Assembly (NCBI GenBank): GCA_022496205.1 | Contig: WTXD01000036.1 | Location: 62,001-126,000 of the forward strand | Direction: 5' to 3' | Source: Gloeopeniophorella convolvens | Lineage: Eukaryota > Basidiomycota > Agaricomycetes > Russulales | DNA length: 64,000 nt | Part shown: positions 22,654 through 33,983 of the stretch, in pieces | Layout of the letters: the number at the start of each line of letters is the position of its first letter | Numbering within the stretch: position 1 is the first letter of the stretch | The notes under the pieces: generated by a model | Database searches by the model: none | The model's input: the letters and a program-made list of their open reading frames with translations, nothing else | Told to the model about the DNA's origin: nothing | Made by a program: the position numbers and the translations under genes

Positions 22654-24443
22654 ATGAGCTCTCCTGTACCTGACGATGTCATCGACAAGATGTACCCTAC
22701 TCCTTCGACTGGGAGCGTCGCTCTGGTCGGGCCTTCGCCTCAGAGCACACAGGCGGCTCTGAATGCTCTTCGCCACGATTACGAGCACCACCATACTTTC
22801 CATAACGAGTTTGGCTTCCACAAGTACGTCCTTCGATGCTGAGGTGAATTCCAAGTGATTCATTGAGGCGCAGTCACGCTTCGCACCAGATCCTGGCAGT
22901 CTATGGCTTGGGAGCGTCTGCCGACCTAATTGATCAGGCATATGCTTTGCAGAAGAACGTTCAGAAGCCAAAGCCTGCGAGTCCTGAGGGGATCACGGAT
23001 AACAACTTCCTGGAACACCTCGGGAATCCCAAGTGTGTCCTTTGACCTCAGCTTTCAGGCCTCGTTATCTCACCATCTCCTGGCATCAGGTTCTACGCAG
23101 CGTACTTGAAGTATTTCTCGAACTACCTTCTCGACCACACCCCTACCGAGGCCTTCCAGCATTTTGTGCTATCTCCGGAATTCAATTATATTCCAGATCT
23201 CAACGCGGTCAATGCACAGGATGTCAAGAATGGCGGAGCTGGTGGCAAGAAGCAGCCGGAGATGCTAAACCGCATCCTTGCCGGCCTCGTGCATCCCTTC
23301 ATTCACGCAGCTTATGGCGTAGAGTTTGGTCTCCCTGGACAGACTGCGGAAGGCGCGTGCTTCGTCTATGAACCTGGGTCCACATTCACTGATCCGGTCA
23401 CTCATACAGGTCTCGCTCAGGCTGCCGTGCACCCGCCACACCAGACAGCGCTTGTCCCATACTCGCTTTTCCAGGCACCAGCTGGTGACGTGTTGGGGAA
23501 AATCAAGGCTGCATCATCCGCCGAACCTGCCGCAGACAAGAAGATAAATTTCTCCCTACTCGGGCGCATTCGTGACGACCCTGCCTTCTCGCCCGCCACT
23601 CTGGGACTTGTTCACGGCAACGGACTCGGCGAGTATGCCGCGGTCCTCAAGGGCGCCGGTGCTTCTGTCACTGTACTAATCCGCGAGTGGACGGAGGAGT
23701 GGCTCAAGGGTGCCAAGGACGGTGCAGAGATCGAGAAGCGTCTGGAAGGCATGCTCGAGGAGATCATCTGGAGCAATGTTATCTGGTATGGTGTACGCGG
23801 GTGGGGCGCGCGCGGCGACGCGGGTCGCGTGTTCAACGCGGACTTCTTCACGTGAGTAGTGCTATCTTATCTTACCTCACCCACTCCGGGTACGTACCGA
23901 AACTGACCGACCGCGTGCAGGATGCACCTCGTCACCTCTGCCATCTTCCTCCTGACGCTTATCCCCCCCTCGGCCCCTGGCTCTCCCTACCCCGGTCTCC
24001 CTCTCGCGAGCCGCGTGCTGCTCCTGCAGTCGTACGCCACCGTCTCCGTCGCGTGGTACATCTCGCGCGGCAACGCCAGCGCCCCGCTGCCGATCGCCGA
24101 CTTCTATGCCGCGACTGAGGCTCAGTTGGCCGCGCCTGCCGCTACCGCTGCGCCCTCTGGCACGGCGCTGAAGGGCCGCGGCGATGCGTGGGCCCGCATT
24201 ATCCCGAACACGGTCGCGCACCCCGATGAACACCTCTACAAGGCCATCCGCTCGCTCGTGGCGTTTGCGTCGCGCTGGGGCACCCGCGCGCCCGGCCATT
24301 TCGCCAATTCTACGCTCGAGGGCGCGGAACACCTCGACGGCACGCTGTTCGTGCGCGTGGCGGCGCTTACCGTAGAGAACATGGGGTGGGCACTCGAGAG
24401 CGCGAAGCTGCGGGATGACTTTGACCGTGACGGCTATTTCTGA
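22654..24443 (+). CDS. Questin oxidase-like protein (AflY family, DUF4243), array copy 5
   Basis: Exons 22654-22823, 22874-23032, 23090-23352, 23410-23851 and 23921-24443 give 518 residues with phases 2, 2, 1, 2. Hallmarks are VIDKMYPTPSTG, HASHQILAVYGLGAS, HPFIHAAYGVEFGLPGQ, WYGVRGWGARGD, HLVTSAIFLLTLIPP and DGTLFVRVAALTVENMGW. The third junction is unusual. The intron position conserved in the other copies begins GC, not GT (23353-23354), is 57 nt long and has no in-frame stop. It is either a GC-AG intron or is retained, which would give a 537-residue protein with 19 extra residues. Gly-Val-Gly-Gly of the other copies is Gly-Val-Arg-Gly here. Confidence 0.86.
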
Positions 24444-25768
24444 ACAATCAGGCAGCCAGCTACATACACTAAGCAGGGTCCGTGGGAACATGCGATTAAC
24501 TGGTAGCGGGAGCTGTACCGATCCCGGCTTCGGAGAAAGAATAGACAACCTTCGTGGCGCTGAACAGCTTTACGACTCCTTCAGCGGGACCAATCTCCCC
24601 GTCCGGGGATTCATCGTATCTCGTCTTCGCGCACGAAGCCAAACGCTCCGCAGATCTCATCAAGTCCGTCTATCGTTAAACCTAATCCACCGGCAGTGCG
24701 TGGAGCAGAAGAATGCCAGCAGCCGGGGCTATCAGTCCGCCGCCAGCTCCCCGATCACGACATGCCTTCGCGTGCTACTACTTCGCAAGAACATGGCTCA
24801 CAGACAAGGCTCCGCGCAAATGGAAGGGGCCGTTCCCGGGGGCTTGGGAGCGCGGTGCGCAGGTACGCCCGGGGGCGTCAGATTGCGCGGGTGAGCCGTC
24901 CACCGGCGGGTATGGCGCCATCGTCGACGCAATTCAGCTGCTGCCCCATTCGACACGGGGTCTGTGGGTCCGCGAGGAAAAGGTGCGCACAAACGGCAGG
25001 AATCAATACAGTTGCGACAGCCCAAGAAGGCAGAACAATACGGTGGCTCCTCAGGGGGATCGCAGATGCGATACCATGCCGCGGCTCGTGTAACCGCAGC
25101 GTCGGCCACGGTCTTGCGCCATCCGCGCCATCCAGCACGCGTGCCGCGTTAAGTTATTCAGCGCTGCGTATCAAATGTGGGTCCCCGAGAAGACATGCTC
25201 TGAAAGTAGCTTAGACGGATACGGTGCATCTGAATAGCTTATCTGCGTGGTTGTTCCCGGCGGCCGAGCTAAATAGATTGGAGAAATTGGAAAACCTTGA
25301 GAAGCGCGTGTCTCCCCACTGATGGAGGAAGCGGACCGGAGACCGTCTTGGAGACCTCCACCTCATCACGTGCACGGTGGGGCCGCCTGCACATCGCCCC
25401 CATTGTGGCTAGTGCTTTGAACGTTGAGCAGCTCGAGGACACTCGGTGGTACCTAGAGACAGCCGGCGGTCACCCAATCGACTCGTGATTGACCTGCATA
25501 CTATGACCGACCACAGGGAAACCAGAGCAAGTATGTCGGTCGTGAAAAGCGTTTCTTATAACTTCGACTGACTGCGGTCAAAAAGTCAAAGAGATCGTAG
25601 TGGGAGACAGCGATGATGAAAGTGAGGACGGTGAACACAATGCAGAATAGAGTAACGTGGGTAACTGGAGAGGACAGGAAGGGGCCAATATAATGATGGT
25701 ACCATGTAAAATTTTGGATATCAGGGAGACAGGGGTGAGACGAAAGCCGGATAGATCGCAGAGCAGGC
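24444..25768. other. Intergenic between the array and beta-tubulin
   Basis: The two flanking genes converge here, so the spacer holds two 3' ends. ORFs in 24700-25200 are overlapping low-information frames on both strands. I support no gene. Confidence 0.5.
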
Positions 25769-27638
25769 TTATTCCTCCTCAACCGGGACCTCCTCCTCGT
25801 ACTCGCCCTCCTCCTCAGCGCTGCAAGACAAGTGTAAGTAAAAGGCTGATCGACAACAAGATTAACTTACGTAGCATCCTGGTATTGTTGGTACTCAGCA
25901 ACCAGGTCCTGCATGTTCGACTCAGCCTCCGTGAACTATTAGAATAGATCAGAATCATGCTAGGCAGAAGAGAGAGCAAGTGACAGACCTCCATCTCATC
26001 CATACCCTCCTGGGTGTACCAATGCAAGAAGGCCTTCCTCTTGAACATGGCAGTGAACTGATCGCTGACGCGGCGGAACAGCTCCTGGATTGCCGTCGAG
26101 TTACCGAGGAAGGTGACAGCCATCTTGAGGCCACGTGGGGGAATGTCACACTGCGCTGTGAGCACGTTGTTCGGGATCCATTCGACGAAATACGCAGAGT
26201 TCTTGTTCTGCACATTCTGCATCTGCTCCTCGACTTCCTTCATCGAAACTTTACCACGGAAGACAGCAGCAACGGTGAGGTAGCGGCCGTGACGCGGGTC
26301 GCACGCAGCCATCATGTTCTTAGCGTCGAACATCTGCTGGGTGAGCTCAGGCACAGTGACAGCACGGTATTGCTGGCTACCGCGGGGGGTGAGGGGTGCG
26401 ATACCAGTCAAGAAAAAGTGAAGACGGGGGAAGGGCACTGGACGGGCGTAAGTGTCTGGGGATAGTCAAGCGGTGGTGTAGACGAACCCATGTTGACCGC
26501 GAGCTTCCGGAGATCGGAATTGAGTTGACCAGGGAAGCGCAAGCAAGTCGTGATGCCGGACATAACAACGGAGACAAGGTGGTTGAGATCACCGTATGTT
26601 GGGGTGGCAAGCTTCAGCGTGCGGAAGTGGATGTCGTAAAGAGCCTCGTTATCGATGCAGAACGTTTCATCGGAGTTCTCGACGAGTTGGTGGACGGACA
26701 GGGTGGCGTTGTAGGGCTAGGCCGCAGTATGAGGAAAACAGATCGCTGGCACACCGACGGATGCATACCTCGACAACGGTATCAGACACCTTGGGGCTAG
26801 GTACAACGGAGTACGTGCACATCATGCGGTCGGGGTATTCCTCACGGATCTTCGAGATCAGGAGGGTACCCATACCGGCACCAGTGCCACCACCAAGCGA
26901 GTGAGTGATTTGGAAGCCTAGTCAGGAACGCGGGTCAATAATAGCGCCAACGGCACGTGACACGCGAGCGAAAACTGTCGCGGTCACGACGCGACGTGTC
27001 TACTCACCCTGCAGAGCATCCGTGCCCTCAGCCTCCTTCCGGACGACGTCGAGGACGGAGTCGACAAGCTCAGCTCCCTCCGTATAGTCTGTGTAGGAGA
27101 ATTAGCATGGGGCAAAACAAGAAACTGCGTGCACGGTACGCGTGTTGAAACACGTGTCCGAAAAGGGACTAGCCGTCGCCTCGCGGAATCGAAGTCACTC
27201 ACGTCCTTTCGCCCAGTTGTTACCCGCACCACTCTGGCCGAACACGAAGTTGTCCGGACGGAACAGTTTACCAAGCGGTCCTGAGCGAACAGCATCCATG
27301 GTTCCGGGCTCAAGATCGACCAGGATCGCGCGAGGGACATATTTGTTCGCGCCAGTCTCGTTGTAATAGACAGAAATCCGCTCGAGCTGGAGGTCGTTGT
27401 TGCCCTTGTAAAGACCATCGCGCTCGATGCCATGCTCGTCTGAGACGACCTCCCAGAACCTGACACCTAAAGTGATAAGGCAAATGAGACGTGCCCAAGT
27501 AAGTAGGAGGACGAGGCCGTCGTACCGATCTGGTTGCCGCACTGATAAACGCGATGGAACGCTATCAGTACTAGGGAGCTGTGGGGAGAAGAGGGCTACA
27601 CGCACTTGGCCGGTCTGGAGATGAACGATTTCACGCAT
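25769..27638 (-). CDS. Beta-tubulin
   Basis: Nine exons join to 445 residues, the usual length: 27638-27606, 27541-27526 (only 16 nt), 27466-27203, 27088-27008, 26917-26769, 26716-26488, 26437-25989, 25935-25871 and 25820-25769. It starts [17 protein letters not shown] and carries the tubulin GTP-binding loop GGGTGAGMG. It ends in the acidic tail [11 protein letters not shown]. It polymerises with alpha-tubulin into microtubules. Residues 198 and 200, which I counted, are Glu and Phe, the benzimidazole-sensitive state reported for fungal beta-tubulins. The sequence GVRFWEV replaces the common GAKFWEV, so it may be the second beta-tubulin paralogue found in many basidiomycetes (inference). The intron near position 26488 uses a weak GTTCGT donor. 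Confidence 0.96.
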
Positions 27639-30099
27639 TCTGCAAGAGGATGATTAGTGAATGCGCTAATACACGAAGTGGTACGAGAAAGCGACGCGAC
27701 ACAGAAAGCGCGTCCAACCCGCGAAAAACAGCGACACGGTGCTACCCCTGGTACCAGAGCAGAATAGGGAACGTACATGACAAGATAGGAAGAAGGCGGG
27801 TAAAGGGGATGGACCTATGTGGTAGAAGGAGGAGGTTGAGGGTGTCGACAAAAACGAGGCGATGGTTCGGGTTTAGGGCTATTTAGAGCGGAGTCCGAAT
27901 GCCACGCGGCTCTCCTGCCACCCGTGCACGACTTGACCGCACGTTCCTTGACGTCCCGTCCATTCCTCAAGCATACTCGATGCCCCGGCTATTACTCTGA
28001 TCACACCTCTGCATCACCAAACACGCGACGGACGTACCAGATACTTCTGCCTCAATGCGATTTTTTTCAGCCATTCCACGCCTCGCGCTGCGCCGGCATA
28101 CGCGCCATCGATTGAAGAGCACTGCCGGGAGGCTGCCAGGGCCAGTTCATGCTAGTTCAAGCGATCAAGATCCGTCCTCGCCGTTGCACGGTACTGCTAA
28201 ATCCGCCCTTTGCACATGCATGAATCAATCATATGTGCTCGGCAGGTTTCCCGCTCGCCACTGCCCATGCCCCGCACTATAGGTCTGAAATGCAACCCGG
28301 TTGGCTTGCGGTTGGCTTCCAAGTCAGTCTCAGAAGTACTTCAGAAGGTGAACTGTGGCGTGCCGCCGGGCTTATCGTCAATGGGGCCCATGTGCCACCC
28401 GCGGAGAGGCGGGACCCTGTCGCCCCCGGCAGGATGTCGATCCAAACCACTCTGCTAGCCTCGACAGAGCAGTTCGAGCCAACGGTGGACTGAACTAATG
28501 AGTGCGGCATAATGAATCAAGGACTTGTTCTGTGGGTCTTCGTTCTGCAGTTGCAGCTGGACCATATGGAAGGAGTTGTAAGGAACGACGTCGGCGCGGT
28601 CGGGATGGAGCCATATGGTTTCTTGGGGAAGTCGCGTACGCGTGCAAGGCATGGCTCACTAACACGTCCCCTCACGCAGGTTTTTCCAGATATTTAGGCG
28701 TCTGCAGACTGTCTCGCAGGCTCTATTGACGATACTTACGGGAATCCTCCCTCACGACCCTGCGACCCTTTTTCCCAGCGTTCGCGCTCGAGGTAAGTAT
28801 GTAATTGCGACTTCTTCATACCCTTGACGCGGACATCCAGGCGCGCGTCGCTTATTTTGCGTTTCAGGATTTCGAAGGGTCGATTCGTGACACACAGCTT
28901 ACATGTGGCGTCTCCCCGCTCACGACGAGTCTACGCGAGTCTAGAGGTGCGGCGACATGATTTCGCCCGCTTTGCTTCTCAATGTGATAGATGCGCTCAA
29001 GGCGGGCCTAGGTGCTTGCAATGCCGCAACTGTCGGCGAAGAAGATACCCGACCAAAAGTAGTACAAAGGCTACATCGGATTCCGTCAGGCGGGGGCCGG
29101 GGACTGGTCGAGAACGTCGGCCTAGAGTTACACCAGAGGTTGACAGTCACAGAACGTGCTCGGGTCCCGGAATTTCCTTTGTGAGTGCATTCAATAAGGT
29201 AGAAAGATATAGTCGACTCACAATTTCTACATTACAACACAACTGGTCCAAGATACTGCAGGTAATCGCTGAGATTCCTCCCGTGGGGAAACAGTTCAGA
29301 CCCACTAGTACATTCGGGTCCTTGCAAACTCCGGAACCAGTTCCGCCGTCACTTTCATATGTTGAGAGCCGCACAGATGGTCTGTTGGCTTCCATATCTG
29401 TGTCATCCCTGCGCTGGACTCACACTTTCGATCGGCATACAGCAGAGGGGTTTTGATTGGTTTGGATAGATTATCGCCTCGGAGCGCGCCTGAATCTCGT
29501 TCAATCTGAGCGTCTGACGACGAGGTACAGAAAGAAGTGCTCTCACTGTCTGGCGGGACACCGGATGCATAGCAGAGGCCGCTCCAATGAGCATCCAGGA
29601 AAGTCCCAGAGCCCAATTAATTCACATTTGGGAAATCACTTCGGACCGGCGTTGCATGGGGAGCGCTTGTCGGAAAGCTTGCGACACAAAACGCTGCCTT
29701 GCGGTGCAGGGTATATCGTCTTCCATGTCTGTCTACAACATAAGCATGTGGCTCTGGCAGGCACCAATTCCCAGCGCACGTCAGTCGGACTGCCATCGGG
29801 GACCAGGAGGATCCCAGTACAAGTGACAGACAAGTGACAGATACTCTCCGGTTGGCCAGATCTGACGCCTGTCAAATTTTCTGTTTTCCTGCTTGTGACT
29901 GGCTCTGAGTCATATGACATCCCCAGAAGACCGCTCAATAAGTACGTGAGCATCATCTTAAACTTCACGCGCTTGATGAAGATTCCCTCGCTGCATCAGA
30001 ATGGCAGAGAACCTTTTGGCATGTATTCGTCGACCGGGAACGACGACCATACACGTTCAGTGATCCGAGAACCATGGTGTCAGAAAATTCTGCGTCAAC
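27639..30099. other. Tubulin upstream region and 2.4 kb without a supported gene
   Basis: The first about 300 bp must hold the beta-tubulin promoter and 5' UTR. Beyond it, scattered ORFs below 220 codons (for example 28824-29456 +) show no domain. Base composition drops to near-balanced GC, unlike the genes. Confidence 0.5.
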
Positions 30100-30363
30100 A
30101 GTAGTCTCGCGATCTATTTTGGCGCCGTGCAATTAATCGCAAACTCTTCTTTGTTGATTTATGCCGTTAAGTCTAGAGCGCCGCCAAGAAAGTTCTGTAC
30201 CCAGTACGTAGACAATTAACGTATCTGCGGCACAATAATGTGGGCCAGCTCAACTGGATCGTTCATTTAGGATGGCGCCTCTCAAGCCATGGGAGATCCT
30301 AAGCGGCATCGAGAGTATTTATGAAGACCGTCGGCTTAACCCTGTAGAAGCGGTAACCACGTG

Positions 30364-30591
30364 CTACCCTACAACGTGGGGGACAACAATACCCTGAGAA
30401 CGGAACGTAAGGTGGTATTCACGTTCCATCGAGCGGAACTGCGCTGTCCGCCGGACGACAAGTCCCCTGCGGCATCCGCCGCAATACTTGCCACAGACTA
30501 CAACACGTGGGAGTAATGCCATCCTTTCATCGCCTGCAGAACACATATACCCGCATCCTCGGGAGCTTGCCTGGGTAGCACCTGGCAGCAC
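30364..30591 (-). other. ORF conserved between the duplicated units, copy A
   Basis: A 75-codon frame downstream of hydrophobin A whose core (GDERMALLP, then QFRSMEREYHLTFRSQGI) is kept in unit B at 32371-32607 despite base changes. The one indel between the copies is a multiple of three. Several Cys are present (VCGKYCGGCRRG). No signal peptide is obvious. It could be part of a small gene or just recent-duplication similarity. Confidence 0.3.
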
Positions 30592-30935
30592 CTACAAAGG
30601 GAACCCGGGATGAAAGTTGGGTGACTCCATAGGCTTCTGCCGCGTTGCCGGACGAATGGGGTGGGCTTTGAGGTACCCGGAAACCGACCCCTCAAAAGGA
30701 AAAGGTAGTCACGACGTTCTAGGCAAGCTGTCGAAGGTGGTTCCCATCGTCGTCGCACCCTAATTGAGCGGCCTAACCAAAAAATTTATATGGCTCAGTC
30801 GTGGGCACTGAGCCAATCACGAGGTGTACACACACGGAGAAGTAGCGACCGATGAGTACAACGCCAAGAATCGTCCACCAATATGATGCTGCAATCACCG
30901 ACCCCGACTCCTGGGTCTTTCGACAAGTGTCTCTC

Positions 30936-31486
30936 CTAGAGGTTGATGTTGATCGGGCTGCAGCCGATGGCAATGACGCCGTTCTGTTTATGTCTTAGCC
31001 ACATCGCCGACAGAGGAAAGCTGGGCCTTACAAAGTTGTTGTTCTCGCAGCAGACAGGCTCAGCACTGCAACCTGAGGTGCCACTTCCGATGACGGTGAT
31101 TGGGGAGCAGGTGACACCGATGGGGACATTAATGCCACTGAGGACTACGCCGAGCAGGCCAAGGAGAATCCCGAGAAGAGGGTTCGATTCCTGATAAAAA
31201 TTAGCATCTCATTGTTCGATGGCCAACAACAGCTCTCACCGTCTGTACGCTGTTGCAGCACTGCAGGCCGCCGACATTGCACTGGCTGACAGTGGTCGCG
31301 GTGGGGCTCGCGGTCTAAAGAAACGATGGCATGGTGGGTCTCATGAAGTAACACTGGTGGGGAAAGCACTCCTACCACAGTGATAGTGGTCGTCGTCGGC
31401 GGGGGCGAACCACCTGGAATGGCAGCCGCGAAGACAGCAAAGCTGACGAGAGCATAGAGGAAGATGGTAGAGAGACGAGAGAACAT
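30936..31486 (-). CDS. Class I hydrophobin, copy A
   Basis: Exons 31486-31376, 31314-31240, 31190-31032 and 30983-30936 encode 130 residues; all introns are phase 0. A signal peptide ([20 protein letters not shown]) precedes a Pro/Thr linker. The mature part has the eight hydrophobin cysteines, C-x6-CC-x32-C-x12-C-x5-CC-x12-C, with class I spacing and hydropathy ([45 protein letters not shown]). Hydrophobins are secreted and assemble into amphipathic layers on aerial hyphae and fruiting bodies. A TATA box lies about 80 bp upstream of the ATG. It is a tandem duplicate of the gene at 33013-33552. Confidence 0.95.
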
Positions 31487-31565
31487 TGTCAGAGGAGATA
31501 GCGGGTGAGTTCGACTGGATGAGGCGAGCTTTGCTGAGGACTCTCTAGGCGGTCACCGCAGCCTC

Positions 31566-31571
31566 TTTATA
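31566..31571 (-). promoter_or_regulatory. TATA box of hydrophobin A
   Basis: TATAAA on the minus strand (GTATAAAGAGG context), about 80 bp before the ATG at 31486. The same box at the same distance precedes hydrophobin B. Confidence 0.6.
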
Positions 31572-32204
31572 CTTTTTTGACCCCCCAGCTCGGCTTTGTT
31601 CAAAGCCAAGACCCTGCGGAGAATCAAGGCGTATGCCGGACAGTCACCACAGGGCCGTGAGGGAGCAAGTGTGACGAGCCAAAAAACCAAGGCGGACTTC
31701 TTGCGCGAAGCGGGGGCTAGCCATCGCTCCGGTTGCGGGTATCCTGTGGAGAATCAAGATGCTGTCGTAAAACGTCCCCCAGCTCGCTCTCGGGAGCCGA
31801 CACGAAATCTAGGCACACAGTCCTGGTCAGCCTGCAGATGGCCTTGCCATTAAAATGAAATTCCGAGCGATGGAAGAGTGTCACTGTGAGGCGATGAAGC
31901 AGCTGAGCATCAGGAGTGGAGCTTCATGGCAGTCTCGCGATCCATAAGTTTGGCGCCGTGCAACCAATTTTAATTTTAATTACGCGGGCCCCTGATCCTA
32001 CTATCCCGTGACTCTGCCCTTCCTCGCCTCAAGATCACCACTGGGAAAAGTTCTGTACCCAGTACGTAGACTTGAATCAACGCATCTGCGGCACAATAAT
32101 GTTAGCTAGCCTCGTTCCAACTCGGATCGCGCCTCTCAAACCATGGGGGATCCCAATTGTCCCAAGTGGTGGTCGGCATCGAGAGTACTATCAGTGGCCG
32201 TCGG

Positions 32205-32395
32205 CTTACTGTAGAGTCGATTCGTGGCAAACGCGCAGTGTTTGCACGTTATAAATACGGCGCTTTAATACTACTTTAGAGTCCATAATAAAACTACGTT
32301 GATTGAGTGCCGCGCACGCGCGACACCGACGGATCCAGGAGGGGGACGGCGGCTCGGACGCGCGCGATCTCTAATCGCAACACTTAACTTTGTAG
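32205..32395. mobile_element. Small insertion in unit B flanked by imperfect direct repeats
   Basis: In unit A the site reads CTTAACCCTGTAG once. In unit B, CTTACTGTAG (32205-32214) and CTTAACTTTGTAG (32383-32395) bracket about 170 bp absent from unit A. That looks like an insertion with duplicated target sequence. No terminal inverted repeats or ORF are evident, so the element type is unknown. A local duplication or a deletion in unit A are alternatives. Confidence 0.4.
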
Positions 32396-32607
32396 AAGCG
32401 GTAACCACATGCTACCCTATAATGTGGGGGATAACCTGGGACACCAATACCCTGCGAGCGGAACGTAAGATAGTATTCGCGCTCCATTGAGCGGAACTGC
32501 GCTATCCGCTGCCCGACGACAAATTCTCTACGGTATCCACCGTAACACTTGCAACAGTCTGCAACACGCCGAGGCAGTTCCATCCTCTCATCGCCTGCAG
32601 AGCACAT
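32371..32607 (-). other. ORF conserved between the duplicated units, copy B
   Basis: A 78-codon frame matching the ORF at 30364-30591 (GDERMELP, QFRSMEREYYLTFRSQGI). Its C-terminus extends into the border of the small insertion, so the two copies end differently. Coding status is uncertain. Confidence 0.3.
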
Positions 32608-33012
32608 GCATCTGTGTCCTCGGGAGTTTGCCTATATAATACCCACAAAGGAAAATCAAGCTAAAGTTGGGTGACTGCATGGGCTTCTGCGCATGCCGCG
32701 TTGCCGGACGAATGGGGTGAGCTTTGAGGCACCTGGAAGCAGACCTTCATAAGGAAAAGGGAGGCGCGATGTTCTAGACAAGCTGTCGAAGGTGGTTCCC
32801 ATCGTCGTCGCACAAGGTTTGTACACCCTAATTGGATCGCTTAACCAAAAACTTTATATGACCCAGTCGTGGGCACTGAGCCAACCTTGAGGTGTACATA
32901 CACGGCATACACAGAGAAGTAGCGACCGACGAATACGATGCCAAGAATCATCCGCCAATACGATGCTGCAACCACTGACCCCGACTCCTGGGTCTTCTGA
33001 CGAACGTCTCCC

Positions 33013-33552
33013 TTAGAGATTGATTGGGCTGCAGCCGATGGCAATGACGCCGTTCTGCTTATGTCTTAGCCACACCACCGACGGAGGAAAAGCAGGATCT
33101 TACAAAGTTGTTGTTCTCGCAGCAGACAGGCTCAGCATTGCAGCCTGAGGTGCCGCCGCCGATGACGGTGATTGGGGAGCAGGTGACGCCGATGGGGACG
33201 TTAATGCCACTGAGGACTACGCCGAGCAGGCCAAGGAGGGTGGTGACAATGGGGTTCGACTCCTAATAGAAATCAGCACCCTATCGCTCGATAGCCAGCA
33301 TCAGCTCTCACCGTCTGTACGCTGTTGCAGCACTGCAGGCCGCTGACGTTGCACTGGCTGACGGTGGTCGCGGTGGGGCTCGCGGTCTAAAGAAACGATG
33401 ACACAGTGAGCCTCATGAAGTAACACTGGTGGGGAAAGCACTCCTACCACAGTGATAGTGGTCGTCGGTGGGGGCGAGTTCGGCATGGCAGCCGCGAAGA
33501 CAGCAAAGCTGACGAGGGCGTAGAGAAAGATGGTAGAGAGACGAGAGAACAT
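33013..33552 (-). CDS. Class I hydrophobin, copy B
   Basis: Exons 33552-33448, 33386-33312, 33262-33104 and 33054-33013 encode 126 residues with the same phase-0 introns as copy A. The signal peptide is identical over its first 20 residues. Differences are a shorter linker (MPNSPPP for IPGGSPPP), [11 protein letters not shown] for [21 protein letters not shown] for [10 protein letters not shown], and a C-terminus two residues shorter (SPINL). All eight cysteines are kept with class I spacing, so both copies should be functional wall-coating proteins. TATAAA lies about 80 bp upstream. Confidence 0.95.
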
Positions 33553-33628
33553 TGTCAGAGGAGATAGCAGGTGAGTTCGACTGGATGAGACGAGCTTGCT
33601 GAGGACTCTAGGCAGCCAGCGCAGCCTC

Positions 33629-33634
33629 TTTATA
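33629..33634 (-). promoter_or_regulatory. TATA box of hydrophobin B
   Basis: TATAAA on the minus strand about 80 bp upstream of the ATG at 33552, in the same GAGGCTGC context as hydrophobin A. Confidence 0.6.
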
Positions 33635-33983
33635 CCTTTCCGGACCTCTCAACTCGGCTTTGTTCAAAGTCGAGGGGTGGAGCATCAAGGTGCATGCCGG
33701 ACAGTCACCACAGGGTCGTGAGGGAACAGGTGTGACGAACCAAAAAAAACCAACGCAGACTTCTTGCGCGAAGCGAGGGTTAGCCATCGCTCCGGCTGCG
33801 GGTATCCTGTGGAGAATCAAGATGCTGTCGTAAAGCGCCCCCCAGCTCGCTCTCGGGAGCCGACACGCAATCTAGGCACCTAGTCCTGGCCAGCCAGTAG
33901 ATGGCCCTGCCATTAAAATGAAATTTTGAACGACGGAAGAGTGTCACTAAGACGATGAAGCAGCTAAGCATTAGGAGTGGGGC

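Larger units (their letters stand above)
30100..31925. repeat. Tandem duplication unit A (hydrophobin-bearing)
   Basis: This segment is collinear with 31926-33983. Shared anchors in order are TCTCGCGATC...GGCGCCGTGCAA, AGTTCTGTACCCAGTACGTAG, GTAGAAGCGGTAACCAC, the whole hydrophobin gene, its TATA box and a GATGAAGCAGCT end. Unit A ends where unit B begins with the same TCTCGCGATC string, so the copies are head-to-tail. Confidence 0.8.
31926..33983. repeat. Tandem duplication unit B (hydrophobin-bearing)
   Basis: Head-to-tail partner of unit A. It is longer mainly because of about 180 bp inserted near 32205-32395. Collinearity ends at about 33983, after GCAGCTAAGCATTAGGAGTGG. Confidence 0.8.
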
